Below the pieces are notes generated by a model. The model did no database searches. It worked only from the letters and a program-made list of their open reading frames with translations, and was not told the origin of the DNA. From Pseudomonas fluorescens (GTDB lineage Bacteria > Pseudomonadota > Gammaproteobacteria > Pseudomonadales > Pseudomonadaceae), in NCBI RefSeq assembly GCF_004683905.1, contig NZ_CP038438.1, forward strand, positions 5,022,001 to 5,086,000: a DNA stretch of 64,000 bases, in the 5' to 3' direction. The translations under genes were made by a program, and so were the position numbers. Below are positions 33,705 to 41,967 of this stretch, in pieces (within the stretch, counting starts at the first letter, position 1; each line of letters opens with the position of its first letter).

Positions 33705-33916
33705 ATCGCATCAATCCGCAAAAATTGCTGCTGTCGAAGTGGACAGCAGCCCACCCGCAAAACCGCGAAAAACATTTTCTGGTCACCGAACTGTTCCGGG
33801 ATGAGGAAGGCACGGTGCTGGAGATTGAGTTGCAGGCGGTGCTGACCAAGCGCGCCGAACGCCTCGATTGGCAGACGTTGAAGAACAACGATCACTGGTT
33901 ACTGGGCTGGCAATAA
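33701..33916 (+). CDS. TIGR02450-family Trp-rich protein
   Basis: This 71-residue basic protein contains conserved tryptophans (SKWTAAHP, RLDWQTLKNNDHWLLGWQ) and matches the short Trp-rich family TIGR02450, which is often found beside cryptochrome/photolyase genes. The ATG at 33701 overlaps the stop of the renalase-like gene by four bases, so they are translationally coupled; the longer upstream frame is a shadow of the renalase gene. Function is unknown; the context suggests a light or photorepair role. Confidence 0.85.
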   Translation: MNRINPQKLLLSKWTAAHPQNREKHFLVTELFRDEEGTVLEIELQAVLTKRAERLDWQTLKNNDHWLLGWQ

Positions 33917-33924
33917 AGATCCTG

Positions 33925-33952
33925 TAGGAGTGAGCCTGCTCGCGATGGCGTC
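33925..33952. repeat. single REP-like unit (TGTAGGAGTGAGCCTGCTCG family)
   Basis: One arm only (CTGTAGGAGTGAGCCTGCTCG...), followed by a remnant CTCCCACAG at about 33976, which looks like the end of a different REP family. This suggests a decayed or recombined pair. Confidence 0.75.
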
Positions 33953-34010
33953 GCATCATTCAACATCAATGCTGCCTCCCACAGTCGATCGTGGTAAACC
34001 TGGAAAAACT

Positions 34011-34034
34011 TATACAAATGAGTTGACTTGTACA
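34011..34034 (+). promoter_or_regulatory. LitR-type operator O1 of the photolyase operon
   Basis: TATACA (34011-34016), exactly twelve bases, then TGTACA (34029-34034): a perfect match to T(G/A)TACA-N12-TGTACA. It covers the -35 element (TTGACT, 34023-34028) and the start of the spacer, so a bound regulator would block RNA polymerase. Confidence 0.75.
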
Positions 34035-34050
34035 CGCATGAATCTATGCT
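34023..34050 (+). promoter_or_regulatory. sigma70 promoter of the nine-gene photolyase operon
   Basis: TTGACT (-35, 34023-34028), 16-bp spacer, TATGCT (-10, 34045-34050). Transcription would start near 34057, some 48 bases before the first ATG. Operators O1 and O2 overlap it and lie just downstream of it, respectively. Confidence 0.65.
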
Positions 34051-34060
34051 GAGGAAAAGT

Positions 34061-34084
34061 TGTACAGAGATAAATATCTGTACA
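34061..34084 (+). promoter_or_regulatory. LitR-type operator O2 of the photolyase operon
   Basis: TGTACA (34061-34066), exactly twelve bases, then TGTACA (34079-34084). This is a perfect site beginning a few bases after the expected transcription start. Its centre is 50 bp (about five helical turns) from that of O1, placing both on the same DNA face. Confidence 0.75.
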
Positions 34085-34104
34085 GGAATAGATTCGAGGT
34101 GTGC

Positions 34105-35067
34105 ATGTCCGATCTTTCTGCTTCCCGGCCCAAAATCGCCATCAGCGCCTGCCTGATGGGCGCCGAAGTGCGCTACAACGGCGGGCACAAGGAATCGCGG
34201 TTGTGCAGCCGCACCCTTGCCGAGTATTTCGAATTCGTGCCGGTATGTCCGGAAGTCGCGATTGGCCTGGGCATCCCGCGCGAACCGATCCGCCTGGTTG
34301 GCGATCCCGATGCTCCTGAAGCTATCGGTACGGTCAATCCGCAAATCAATGTCACCGAACCACTGGCAGCCTACGGGCAGAAAATGGCCGGCGAGCTCAA
34401 TGACATCTGCGGCTATATCTTCATGCAGCAGTCGCCTTCGTGCGGTCTGGAGCGGGTCAAGGTCTATCACGCCAACGGCGCGCCGGTGAACGGCGGCGGC
34501 CGTGGCATCTACGCTCAGGCGTTCTGTGCGCAGCACCCTGACCTGCCGGTGGAAGAAGCCGGACGCCTGAACGATCCGGTGTTGCGGGAAAACTTCATCA
34601 CCCGCGTGCTCGCCTACAGCGCCTGGCAGCAGGTGCTCGAACAAGGCTTGAGCCGCCGCGCACTGACCGAATTCCACTCACGCTACAAATACCTGCTGAT
34701 GGCACACAACCCTGAGCAATACAAAGCCTTGGGCAAACTGCTGGGCAACATGGCCAAGACCGATCCGGTCGAACTCGGCCCGCGCTATTTCAGCGAGTTG
34801 ATGAGCGCGTTGAAGAAATGCGCTACCCGCCGCACCCACAGCAACGTGCTGCAACACATCAGCGGCTACCTGAAACAGGCGATCAGCCCGGAAGACAAAC
34901 AGGAAATGCAGCATGTCATCGGCCAGTACCGCCACGGCATCGTGCCGCTGGTGGTGCCATTGACTCTGCTCAAACACCACTTTCGCCAACACCCGGATCC
35001 GTACATTGCGCGGCAGGTTTACTTGCAGCCGCATCCGGAAAACCTCAGCCTGCGAAACGCCATTTGA
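34105..35067 (+). CDS. DUF523 and DUF1722 (YbgA-like) two-domain protein
   Basis: This 320-residue protein starts at 34105 (MSDLSASRPKIAISACLMG). Residues about 8-150 are DUF523, with conserved Cys in ISACLMG and in QSPSCGL, a pattern suggesting metal or cofactor binding. Residues about 190-310 are DUF1722 (YbgA), with FHSRYKYLLMAHNPEQY. The single-domain YbgA of E. coli is encoded beside phr, and this fusion similarly accompanies photolyase here, so a role in photorepair or photoprotection is likely but unproven. It is the first gene of the light-type operon and its TGA overlaps the regulator ATG. Confidence 0.88.
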   Translation: MSDLSASRPKIAISACLMGAEVRYNGGHKESRLCSRTLAEYFEFVPVCPEVAIGLGIPREPIRLVGDPDAPEAIGTVNPQINVTEPLAAYGQKMAGELNDICGYIFMQQSPSCGLERVKVYHANGAPVNGGGRGIYAQAFCAQHPDLPVEEAGRLNDPVLRENFITRVLAYSAWQQVLEQGLSRRALTEFHSRYKYLLMAHNPEQYKALGKLLGNMAKTDPVELGPRYFSELMSALKKCATRRTHSNVLQHISGYLKQAISPEDKQEMQHVIGQYRHGIVPLVVPLTLLKHHFRQHPDPYIARQVYLQPHPENLSLRNAI

Positions 35068-36008
35068 TGAACGATAAACTCGACACCAGCGCCCAGGAAG
35101 ACCTCGGCGCCGACTTCAAGAAAGCCCTCGACGAGGGCTGGCTGCCGATCCGCGAAGTGGCGCGGCAGACCGGGGTCAACGCCATCACCCTGCGCGCCTG
35201 GGAGCGCCGTTACGGGTTGATCGTGCCGCAGCGCACGCCCAAGGGCCATCGCCTGTATTCCAGCGAACATGTGCAACGAATCCTGACCATCCTGACCTGG
35301 CTTAATCGAGGCGTGGCTGTCAGTCAGGTCAAACCGTTGCTCGATGCTCCGCAAGCCTTTACCGAGACGGTGGAAAACGACTGGCAACGGCAGCGCCAGT
35401 CCTTGCTCGGCGCCGTCATCCAGCTCAATGAGCGCAACCTCGACGACAGCATCAACCAGGCCATGGCCCTGTACCCGCCACGCACCCTGTGCGAGCAATT
35501 GCTCCTGCCGCTGCTGGCCGAACTCGAGCAGCGCTGGCAAGGCCAGTTCGGCGCACAGATGGAACGGGTGTTCTTTTATTCCTGGTTACGCAGCAAATTC
35601 GGCGCGCGCATCTACCATAACAATCGGCAATTACACGCTGCGCCGTTGCTGCTGATCAATCACTCGGACCTGGCACTGGAACCTCACCTGTGGCTATGCG
35701 CGTGGCTGATCAGCAGTGCCGACTGCCCGGTGCAAGTGTTCGACTGGCCGCTACCGGCCGGAGAACTGGCGCTCGCGGTCGATCATCTGCAAGCGCGGGG
35801 AGTGCTGCTGTATTCCAGCAAGGCGATGAATCTGGCGCAGCTGCCAAAACTGCTGAATGGCATCGGCACTGCAAAAATGCTCGTCGGACCAACGGTATGC
35901 ATCCACCAGACCGAGTTGTCCGTAAGAACCCCTGAGATCGCTGATCTGATCCTGGCCGAAGACCCGCTTTCGGCACATCAGGAACTGGTTCAGCGTGGGC
36001 TGATTTAA
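35067..36008 (+). CDS. MerR-family regulator, class II LitR (PplR)-like
   Basis: This 313-residue regulator has an N-terminal MerR helix-turn-helix (WLPIREVARQTGVNAITLRA and WERRYGL, about residues 25-51, with the PQRTPKGHRLYS wing). A LitR/CarH-type helical-bundle region follows (about 95-185), then a degenerate B12-binding-like Rossmann domain (about 185-310). The Trp-x-Glu-His cobalamin cap appears as W147...E156-R157, and no DxHxxG ligand motif is present, so light sensing by bound cobalamin is unlikely. Class II LitR proteins are instead thought to be released from DNA by a LOV partner. It is autoregulated if it binds O1/O2 upstream. Confidence 0.85.
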   Translation: MNDKLDTSAQEDLGADFKKALDEGWLPIREVARQTGVNAITLRAWERRYGLIVPQRTPKGHRLYSSEHVQRILTILTWLNRGVAVSQVKPLLDAPQAFTETVENDWQRQRQSLLGAVIQLNERNLDDSINQAMALYPPRTLCEQLLLPLLAELEQRWQGQFGAQMERVFFYSWLRSKFGARIYHNNRQLHAAPLLLINHSDLALEPHLWLCAWLISSADCPVQVFDWPLPAGELALAVDHLQARGVLLYSSKAMNLAQLPKLLNGIGTAKMLVGPTVCIHQTELSVRTPEIADLILAEDPLSAHQELVQRGLI

Positions 36009-37465
36009 TGGAAACCGCCATGCAATTGATCTGGCTGCGCAGCGACTTGCGCCAACATGACAACACCGCCCTCGCGGCCGCCGCAGCGCGCGGTCCGACG
36101 GTTGCCGTGTATCTGTTGAGCCCGCAGCAATGGCTGGAACATGACGACGCCGCGTGCAAGGTCGACTTCTGGCTGCGCAACCTGCGTGAGCTGAGCAGTC
36201 GCCTCGGCGAGCTGAACATCCCGTTGCTGCTGCGCACCGCCAATCATTGGGATCAGGCCCCGGCGGTGCTGCTCGAACTTTGTGTGCAATTGAATATTCA
36301 AGCTGTGCACGTCAACGAAGAATATGGCATCCACGAAAGCCAGCGCGACGCCGCGGTGGCGGTGGCCCTGAAGACCAAAGGCATCGCTTTCCACAGCTAC
36401 CTTGACCAACTGCTGTTCAAGCCCGGCACGGTACTGACCAAAACCGAAACCTACTTTCAGGTGTTCAGCCAGTTCCGCAAGGTCTGCTATGAACGCCTGC
36501 ACCGCTCGATGCCGGCGCTGGTCAAGACGCCCGGCAAACAGGCAAAGCTGAACATCGACAGCGATCCGGTGCCGGCATCCGTCGCCGGTTTTGCAACGCC
36601 GAGCGAGTCTTTGCGCACACTGTGGCCGGCCGGCGAACAGGAAGCCCGGCGCCGTCTCGACACCTTCGCCGACGCGCAGATCGACTACTACCAGAGCGAA
36701 CGCGACTTCCCGGCCAAACCCGGCACCAGTCAACTTTCCGCGTACCTCGCCGCCGGGGTGATTTCGCCGCGCCAATGCCTGCATGCGGCCTTGCAAAGCA
36801 ATCAGGGCGAATTCGACAGCGGCAAGGTCGGCGCGGTGACCTGGATCAACGAGCTGCTGTGGCGCGAGTTCTACAAACACATTCTGGTGGGCTACCCACG
36901 GGTTTCGCGCCACCGCGCATTTCGCCCGGAAACCGAAGCCCTGGCCTGGCGTGATGCGCCGGACGATCTGGCGGCCTGGCAAGAGGCGCGCACCGGTTTG
37001 CCGATCATCGATGCGGCCATGCGCCAACTGCTGGAAACCGGCTGGATGCACAACCGCTTGCGGATGATTGTGGCGATGTTCCTGACCAAGAATCTGCTGA
37101 TCGACTGGCGTGAAGGCGAGCGCTTTTTCATGCGCCACCTGATCGACGGCGATCTGGCGGCGAACAACGGCGGCTGGCAATGGAGTTCTTCGACCGGCAC
37201 CGATTCGGCGCCGTACTTCCGCATCTTCAATCCGCTGAACCAATCGGAAAAATTCGACAGCGAAGGCCTGTTCATCAAGCACTGGCTGCCTGAGCTGGCC
37301 GGCCTGAACAAGAAGGAAGTACACAACCCGGCCAGCGCCGGCGAACTGTTCGGCGTGGCGGATTATCCGGCGCCGATCGTCAATCTCGGGGCTTCGCGCG
37401 AACGCGCGCTGGCGGCGTTCAAGAACCTGCCGTCGCGCTCGTCTATGGAAGAAGTTCATGAGTGA
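36008..37465 (+). CDS. phrB: class I CPD photolyase
   Basis: This 485-residue flavoprotein uses blue light to split cyclobutane pyrimidine dimers. The N-terminal antenna domain begins LIWLRSDLRQHDNTAL. The C-terminal FAD domain carries WINELLWREFYKHIL, TGWMHNRLRMIVAMFL and LAANNGGWQWSSSTGTD, which include FAD contacts and tryptophans of the electron-transfer chain. The start overlaps the regulator's stop (TAATG); an ATG four codons later is possible. It lies inside the overlapping light-type operon. Confidence 0.96.
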   Translation: METAMQLIWLRSDLRQHDNTALAAAAARGPTVAVYLLSPQQWLEHDDAACKVDFWLRNLRELSSRLGELNIPLLLRTANHWDQAPAVLLELCVQLNIQAVHVNEEYGIHESQRDAAVAVALKTKGIAFHSYLDQLLFKPGTVLTKTETYFQVFSQFRKVCYERLHRSMPALVKTPGKQAKLNIDSDPVPASVAGFATPSESLRTLWPAGEQEARRRLDTFADAQIDYYQSERDFPAKPGTSQLSAYLAAGVISPRQCLHAALQSNQGEFDSGKVGAVTWINELLWREFYKHILVGYPRVSRHRAFRPETEALAWRDAPDDLAAWQEARTGLPIIDAAMRQLLETGWMHNRLRMIVAMFLTKNLLIDWREGERFFMRHLIDGDLAANNGGWQWSSSTGTDSAPYFRIFNPLNQSEKFDSEGLFIKHWLPELAGLNKKEVHNPASAGELFGVADYPAPIVNLGASRERALAAFKNLPSRSSMEEVHE

Positions 37466-37880
37466 ATTCCTGCGCCGCTTCGCCCGCCAGTTTGCCGAGT
37501 TGAACAAAGACAACTTGCAACGTCTGGGCGAGCTGTACAGCGATGACATTCACTTCACCGACCCGCTGCATGAAGTGCAGGGGCTGGTGCAACTGCGACA
37601 TTACTTCAGCGAGTTGTACGCCAACGTCAGCGAGCTGCGCTTCGATTTCCACGGCTTCGACCAGATCGCTGACGGCGAAGGCTACTTGCGCTGGGTCATG
37701 AGTTACCGCCACCCGCGTCTGGCCGGTGGTCAATTGATTCGCGTCGCCGGGTGTTCGCACCTGCTGTGGCGGGACAAGGTTTATCGCCACCGGGATTATT
37801 TCGATGCCGGGGCCATGCTGTATGAACATTTACCCGTATTGGGCCGGGTGATCGCCTGGTTGAAAAGGAGAATGGGATGA
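37458..37880 (+). CDS. NTF2/SnoaL-like protein
   Basis: This 140-residue protein matches the SnoaL-like/NTF2 alpha+beta cone fold, with FARQFAELNKDNLQRLGELY (helix) and DDIHFTDPLHEVQGLVQLRHYF at the N-terminus (quoted in part), then a WRDKVYRHRDYFDAGAMLYE C-terminal strand-helix. Its start overlaps the photolyase end by eight bases. In pseudomonads and other bacteria such proteins accompany the SDR/FAD oxidase/DUF1365/CFA set. It may bind or isomerise a hydrophobic intermediate; no catalytic dyad can be named. Confidence 0.82.
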   Translation: MSEFLRRFARQFAELNKDNLQRLGELYSDDIHFTDPLHEVQGLVQLRHYFSELYANVSELRFDFHGFDQIADGEGYLRWVMSYRHPRLAGGQLIRVAGCSHLLWRDKVYRHRDYFDAGAMLYEHLPVLGRVIAWLKRRMG

Positions 37881-38659
37881 GTCGTACACCTCCACGGCGT
37901 TATTGGCTGACCGGTGCCAGCAGTGGCATCGGCGCAGCACTGGCTGAAGACATTCTGAAAAGCGGCGCGCATCTGGCTGTCAGTTCGCGTCAGGTGGCAC
38001 CGCTCAAAGTGCTGTCGCAACGCTACCCGGGGCAAGTGCTGGTGGTGGCCGGCGACCTGACCAACAGTCAGACCGTGCGCGAAATCGGCCAGCAGATCGA
38101 ACAGGCCTGGGGCTCGCTGGACAGCGTGATTCTCAATGCCGGCACCTGCGAGTACGTCGATGCGCGACAGTTCGATGCCTCGATCATCGAACACGTGGTG
38201 CGCACCAACCTGCTCGCCAGCAGCTACTGCATCGAAGCAGCCCTGCCGTTGCTGCGCAAAGGCACCGCGCCGCATCTGATCGGCATGGCCAGTTCCGTGA
38301 CCTACCTGCCGCTGCCCCGAGCCGAAGCCTACGGCGCGTCGAAAGCAGGGCTGCGCTATCTGTTCGAATCGCTGCGGATCGACCTGGCCGTCGAGGGCAT
38401 CGATGTCACCATCATCAGCCCGGGTTTTGTCGAAACCCCGCTGACCGCCAAGAACGACTTCCCGATGCCGTTGAGCTGGCCTGTGGATAAAGCGGCGCGG
38501 CACATCTTCGCCAAGCTCAAGGATCGTCCGCTGGAGATCGCCTTTCCGGCACTGTTCATGGCGGCGCTGTGGCCACTGTCGAAGCTGCCGGCGCGCCTGC
38601 AACTGGCGATCGGCAAGCGCATGGTGCGCAGCAACCCACCGCTGCGGGACCCGATATGA
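37877..38659 (+). CDS. short-chain dehydrogenase/reductase
   Basis: This 260-residue classical SDR has the NAD(P) motif TGASSGIGAAL (about residues 14-24), NAG at about 90, the catalytic Ser around MASSVTYL and the YGASK Tyr-Lys pair (about 155-159). A hydrophobic C-terminal stretch suggests membrane association. Its ends overlap both neighbours by four bases. The substrate is unknown; a lipid or acyl intermediate is inferred from the adjacent CFA-synthase-like gene. Confidence 0.88.
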   Translation: MSRTPPRRYWLTGASSGIGAALAEDILKSGAHLAVSSRQVAPLKVLSQRYPGQVLVVAGDLTNSQTVREIGQQIEQAWGSLDSVILNAGTCEYVDARQFDASIIEHVVRTNLLASSYCIEAALPLLRKGTAPHLIGMASSVTYLPLPRAEAYGASKAGLRYLFESLRIDLAVEGIDVTIISPGFVETPLTAKNDFPMPLSWPVDKAARHIFAKLKDRPLEIAFPALFMAALWPLSKLPARLQLAIGKRMVRSNPPLRDPI

Positions 38660-39903
38660 AGATTGCCATTGTCGGCAGCGGAATCGCCGGCCTGACCTGC
38701 GCCCACCTGCTCAATCGCCGACACGACATCATGGTGTTCGAGGCCAGCGACTGGGTCGGCGGTCACACGCATACCGTGCAGGTGACCGTCGATGGCCGCG
38801 AATACGCCGTGGACACTGGGTTCATCGTGTTCAACGACTGGACCTATCCGAACTTCATTCGATTGCTTGGCCAGATCGGCGTGTCGTTCAAACCGACGGA
38901 AATGAGCTTCTCGGTTACCGACCCGGACTCCGGCCTGGAATACAACGGCAACAACCTCAACAGCCTCTTCGCCCAGCGCAGCAACCTGCTGTCCCCGGGG
39001 TTTTGGGGCATGTTGCGCGACATTCTGCGCTTCAATAAAGAAGCTCAGCGCGACCTCGCCGAACAGCGCATTGCCGCCGATACCACGCTCGACGATTACC
39101 TCAAGGCTGGCGGTTATGGCGAACGTTTCATCCTGCATTACATCGTGCCGATGGGCTCGGCGATCTGGTCGATGCCGATGGCCGAGATGCTCAATTTCCC
39201 GCTGCAATTCTTTGTGCGCTTCTTCAAGAATCATGGCCTGCTGTCAGTCAGTGATCGCCCGCAATGGCAGGTGATCGAGGGCGGCTCCAGTGCCTATGTC
39301 GCGCCACTGACCGCAGCGTTCCAGGACAAGATCCGCCTCAGTTGCCCGGTGACGCGCATCGATCGCGATGAACATGGCGTGGTTATCCACAGCCCGGCCG
39401 GCATCGAGCGTTTCGACAAAGTCGTGCTCGCCTGCCACAGCGACCAGGCCCTGCAATTGCTCGGCACGCCAAGCCAGGCGGAACGGTCGATCCTCGGCGC
39501 CCTGCCCTATGCCGATAACGAAGTTGTGCTGCATACCGATACCCGTCTGCTGCCGACCCGAAAACTAGCGTGGGCCAGCTGGAACTATCGCTTGAGCGGC
39601 GCCGGCCATACCCACGCGGCCGTCACTTACGACATGAACATCCTGCAGGGCATTCAGAGTGACACCACGTTCTGCGTCAGCCTCAATCAGAGCGCCGGGA
39701 TCAGCCCGTTCAAGGTGCTCGCCAAATACACCTACGCCCACCCGCAATTCAGCCTCGCGGCGGTAGCGGCGCAAAACCGCTGGGCCGAACTCGACGGTCA
39801 GCAGCACACCCATTATTGCGGCGCCTACTGGGCCAACGGCTTTCATGAGGACGGCGTGGTCAGCGCGTTGCGCGTGGCCGCCGCGTTCGGGGAAAGCTTA
39901 TGA
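38656..39903 (+). CDS. FAD-dependent amine-oxidase-like flavoprotein
   Basis: Starting at 38656 (MKIAIVGSGIAGLTCAHLL) gives 415 residues with an FAD Rossmann motif and GGHTHTVQV just after it. The middle reads NRLxxFxRF-like (LNFPLQFFVRFFKNHGLL) and the C-terminus HYCGAYWANGFHEDGVVS contacts FAD. The family is found next to DUF1365 and CFA-like genes in many bacteria and may act as a desaturase or oxidase on lipid acyl chains; compare the FAD enzymes implicated in furan fatty acid formation. That role is inference. Confidence 0.85.
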   Translation: MKIAIVGSGIAGLTCAHLLNRRHDIMVFEASDWVGGHTHTVQVTVDGREYAVDTGFIVFNDWTYPNFIRLLGQIGVSFKPTEMSFSVTDPDSGLEYNGNNLNSLFAQRSNLLSPGFWGMLRDILRFNKEAQRDLAEQRIAADTTLDDYLKAGGYGERFILHYIVPMGSAIWSMPMAEMLNFPLQFFVRFFKNHGLLSVSDRPQWQVIEGGSSAYVAPLTAAFQDKIRLSCPVTRIDRDEHGVVIHSPAGIERFDKVVLACHSDQALQLLGTPSQAERSILGALPYADNEVVLHTDTRLLPTRKLAWASWNYRLSGAGHTHAAVTYDMNILQGIQSDTTFCVSLNQSAGISPFKVLAKYTYAHPQFSLAAVAAQNRWAELDGQQHTHYCGAYWANGFHEDGVVSALRVAAAFGESL

Positions 39904-40715
39904 ACAGCGCCCTGTACAGCGGCTGGATTGGCCATCGGCGCTTTTCGCCCAGACGCCACGAATTCCGTTACCGGATCGGTCTGTTGTACCTCGATCTGGC
40001 GGAACAGGACGCCGTGTTCGAACTGTCGCCGTTTGCCAGTCGCAGCCGCTTTGCAGCGTTTTCGTTTCGCGAAACCGACTACCTGAAAACCTTCACCGGC
40101 AGCGGCATGCGCCTGATCGATGCGGTGCGCCAGCAAGTCGGCGTCGCCATCGGCCATCAACCGCAGGGTTCGATCTGCCTGCTGACCCAACCGCGCAGTT
40201 GGGGTCTGGCGTTCAATCCGGTGAGTTTCTTTTATTGCCACGAGGCCGACGGGCAACTGGCGGCGATTCTCTGCGAAGTCACCAACACGCCGTGGTGCGA
40301 GCGTTATCACTACGTGCTGCCGGCCCGCACACCGACCGACCTGCAAGACTTTCACCAGCACTTCGCCGTGGCCAAGGCCTTTCATGTCTCGCCGTTTTTG
40401 CCGCGTGACCTCGAGTACCGCATGAGCTTCAGCCCGGCTGCGCAAAATCTCGGCGTGCACATGGCCGACTGGCAGGGTGAGCACAAGCTGTTCGACGCCA
40501 CGCTCAATCTGCAGCGCGAACCCCTCGACCGCCACAGCCTGCACCGCTACTTGCGACGTTTTCCGTGGATGACCGCGAAAACCTGTCTGGCGATTTACTG
40601 GCAAGCCGTGCGCCTGTTGCTCAAGCGTGCTCCGATTTTTGCTCATCAGGCTGCCGACGGCAGCTTTCAGATCGCCACTGTGCCTCCCAAGGAGCACCAC
40701 CATGAAATCCTCTAG
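39900..40715 (+). CDS. DUF1365 protein
   Basis: This 271-residue protein begins NSALYSGWIGHRRFSPRRHEF, with the conserved GWIGHRR and NPVSFFYCHEADG segments (about residue 105) that define DUF1365. Such genes nearly always sit beside an amine-oxidase-like gene and a CFA-synthase-like gene, as here. It overlaps the upstream stop by four bases and the downstream start by fourteen. Biochemical function is unknown; a part in acyl-chain modification is inferred from the conserved neighbourhood. Confidence 0.88.
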   Translation: MNSALYSGWIGHRRFSPRRHEFRYRIGLLYLDLAEQDAVFELSPFASRSRFAAFSFRETDYLKTFTGSGMRLIDAVRQQVGVAIGHQPQGSICLLTQPRSWGLAFNPVSFFYCHEADGQLAAILCEVTNTPWCERYHYVLPARTPTDLQDFHQHFAVAKAFHVSPFLPRDLEYRMSFSPAAQNLGVHMADWQGEHKLFDATLNLQREPLDRHSLHRYLRRFPWMTAKTCLAIYWQAVRLLLKRAPIFAHQAADGSFQIATVPPKEHHHEIL

Positions 40716-41967
40716 CCTGTCGGTCAGTCGCTTCAGCACCAACGGTTTGACCGGTTCGCTGCTGCGTCGCGGCGTTTTGCGGCAACTCAGTCAGCTCAAA
40801 CACGGGCAATTGCTGGTGGTCGAGGATGGCGAACGCCTGATGTTCGGCACACCGGGCAGCCACCTGCTCGGCGAAATCCATGTGCAGGATGCAGCGGTGT
40901 GGGGCATGGTCGCCGGCAACGGATCGATTGGTGCCGGCGAAGCGTTTATCCACGGTTACTGGAGTTCACCGGACCTGACGGCGGTCGTGCGCGTGTTCGT
41001 CAGCAACCTCGACGTGCTCGACGCCATGGAGCGCGGTCTGGCCCGCCTCAGCCGGCCGCTGGTGCAAGGCCTGCACTGGCTCAACCGCAACACGCGCAAG
41101 GGGTCGCAGAAAAACATCGCGGCGCACTATGACCTCGGCAACGACCTGTTCGAACAGTTTCTCGACCCGACCATGATGTATTCGGCGGCGCAGTTCCTCA
41201 GCCCCGACGACAGCCTGGAACAGGCTCAGTTGAACAAGCTGGAACGGATCTGCCAGAAGCTCGCGCTCAAACCCGAAGATCACCTGCTGGAGATCGGCAC
41301 CGGTTGGGGCAGCATGGCGCTGTACGCCGCGCAGCAATACGGCTGCCGTGTCACCACCACGACGCTGTCGAAAGAGCAGTACGCGTTTACCGCCAGGCGC
41401 ATTGAAGCACTGGGGTTGCAGGATCGGGTAACGCTGCTGCTCACCGACTACCGCGACCTCACCGGCGAATACGACAAACTGGTGTCGATCGAGATGATCG
41501 AAGCGGTCGGTCACCGCTTCCTGCCCACCTATTTCAAGCAATGCGCGCACCTGCTCAAGAGCAACGGCCTGATGCTGTTGCAGGCGATCACCATCCGCGA
41601 GCAGCGCTACGAGCAGGCCAAGCGCGGCGTCGACTTCATCCAGCGCTACATCTTCCCCGGCGGCGCCCTGCCCTGCGTGCAGAAGATGCTCGAAGTGGTC
41701 AGCCGCGAGACCGATATGAACCTGCTGCACATGGAAGATTTCGGCCTGCACTACGCCCGCACCCTGCGCCTGTGGCACGAAAACTTTCGCCGCGCCCATG
41801 GCCGTTTGAGCGAGTTGGGTTACGACGATTACTTCCTGCGACTGTGGGAGTTTTACCTGTGCTACTGCGAGGGCGGGTTTCTGGAGCGCACCATCGGCAC
41901 CGCGCAACTGCTGCTGGCCAAACCGGCCGCGATGCCGGCGCCGTTGCTCGGACGCTTCGATGCTTGA
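40702..41967 (+). CDS. cyclopropane-fatty-acid-synthase-like methyltransferase
   Basis: This 421-residue SAM-dependent lipid methyltransferase starts at the ATG at 40702 after AAGGAG. SAM motif LLEIGTGWGSMALYAA is at about residue 193, the VSIEMIEAVGHRFLP block follows, and YLCYCEGGFLERTIGTAQLLL near the end is typical of CFA synthases. It may add a methylene to membrane phospholipid double bonds. In this light-type operon it could equally be the UfaM-like enzyme that methylates a diunsaturated chain on the way to furan fatty acids, which scavenge singlet oxygen. The two cannot be told apart by eye. Confidence 0.88.
   Translation: MKSSSLSVSRFSTNGLTGSLLRRGVLRQLSQLKHGQLLVVEDGERLMFGTPGSHLLGEIHVQDAAVWGMVAGNGSIGAGEAFIHGYWSSPDLTAVVRVFVSNLDVLDAMERGLARLSRPLVQGLHWLNRNTRKGSQKNIAAHYDLGNDLFEQFLDPTMMYSAAQFLSPDDSLEQAQLNKLERICQKLALKPEDHLLEIGTGWGSMALYAAQQYGCRVTTTTLSKEQYAFTARRIEALGLQDRVTLLLTDYRDLTGEYDKLVSIEMIEAVGHRFLPTYFKQCAHLLKSNGLMLLQAITIREQRYEQAKRGVDFIQRYIFPGGALPCVQKMLEVVSRETDMNLLHMEDFGLHYARTLRLWHENFRRAHGRLSELGYDDYFLRLWEFYLCYCEGGFLERTIGTAQLLLAKPAAMPAPLLGRFDA

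Noticed and set aside
36005..37549. 514-codon minus-strand frame
   Set aside because: Antisense to phrB, which has full photolyase motifs. The frame would also break the overlapping operon.
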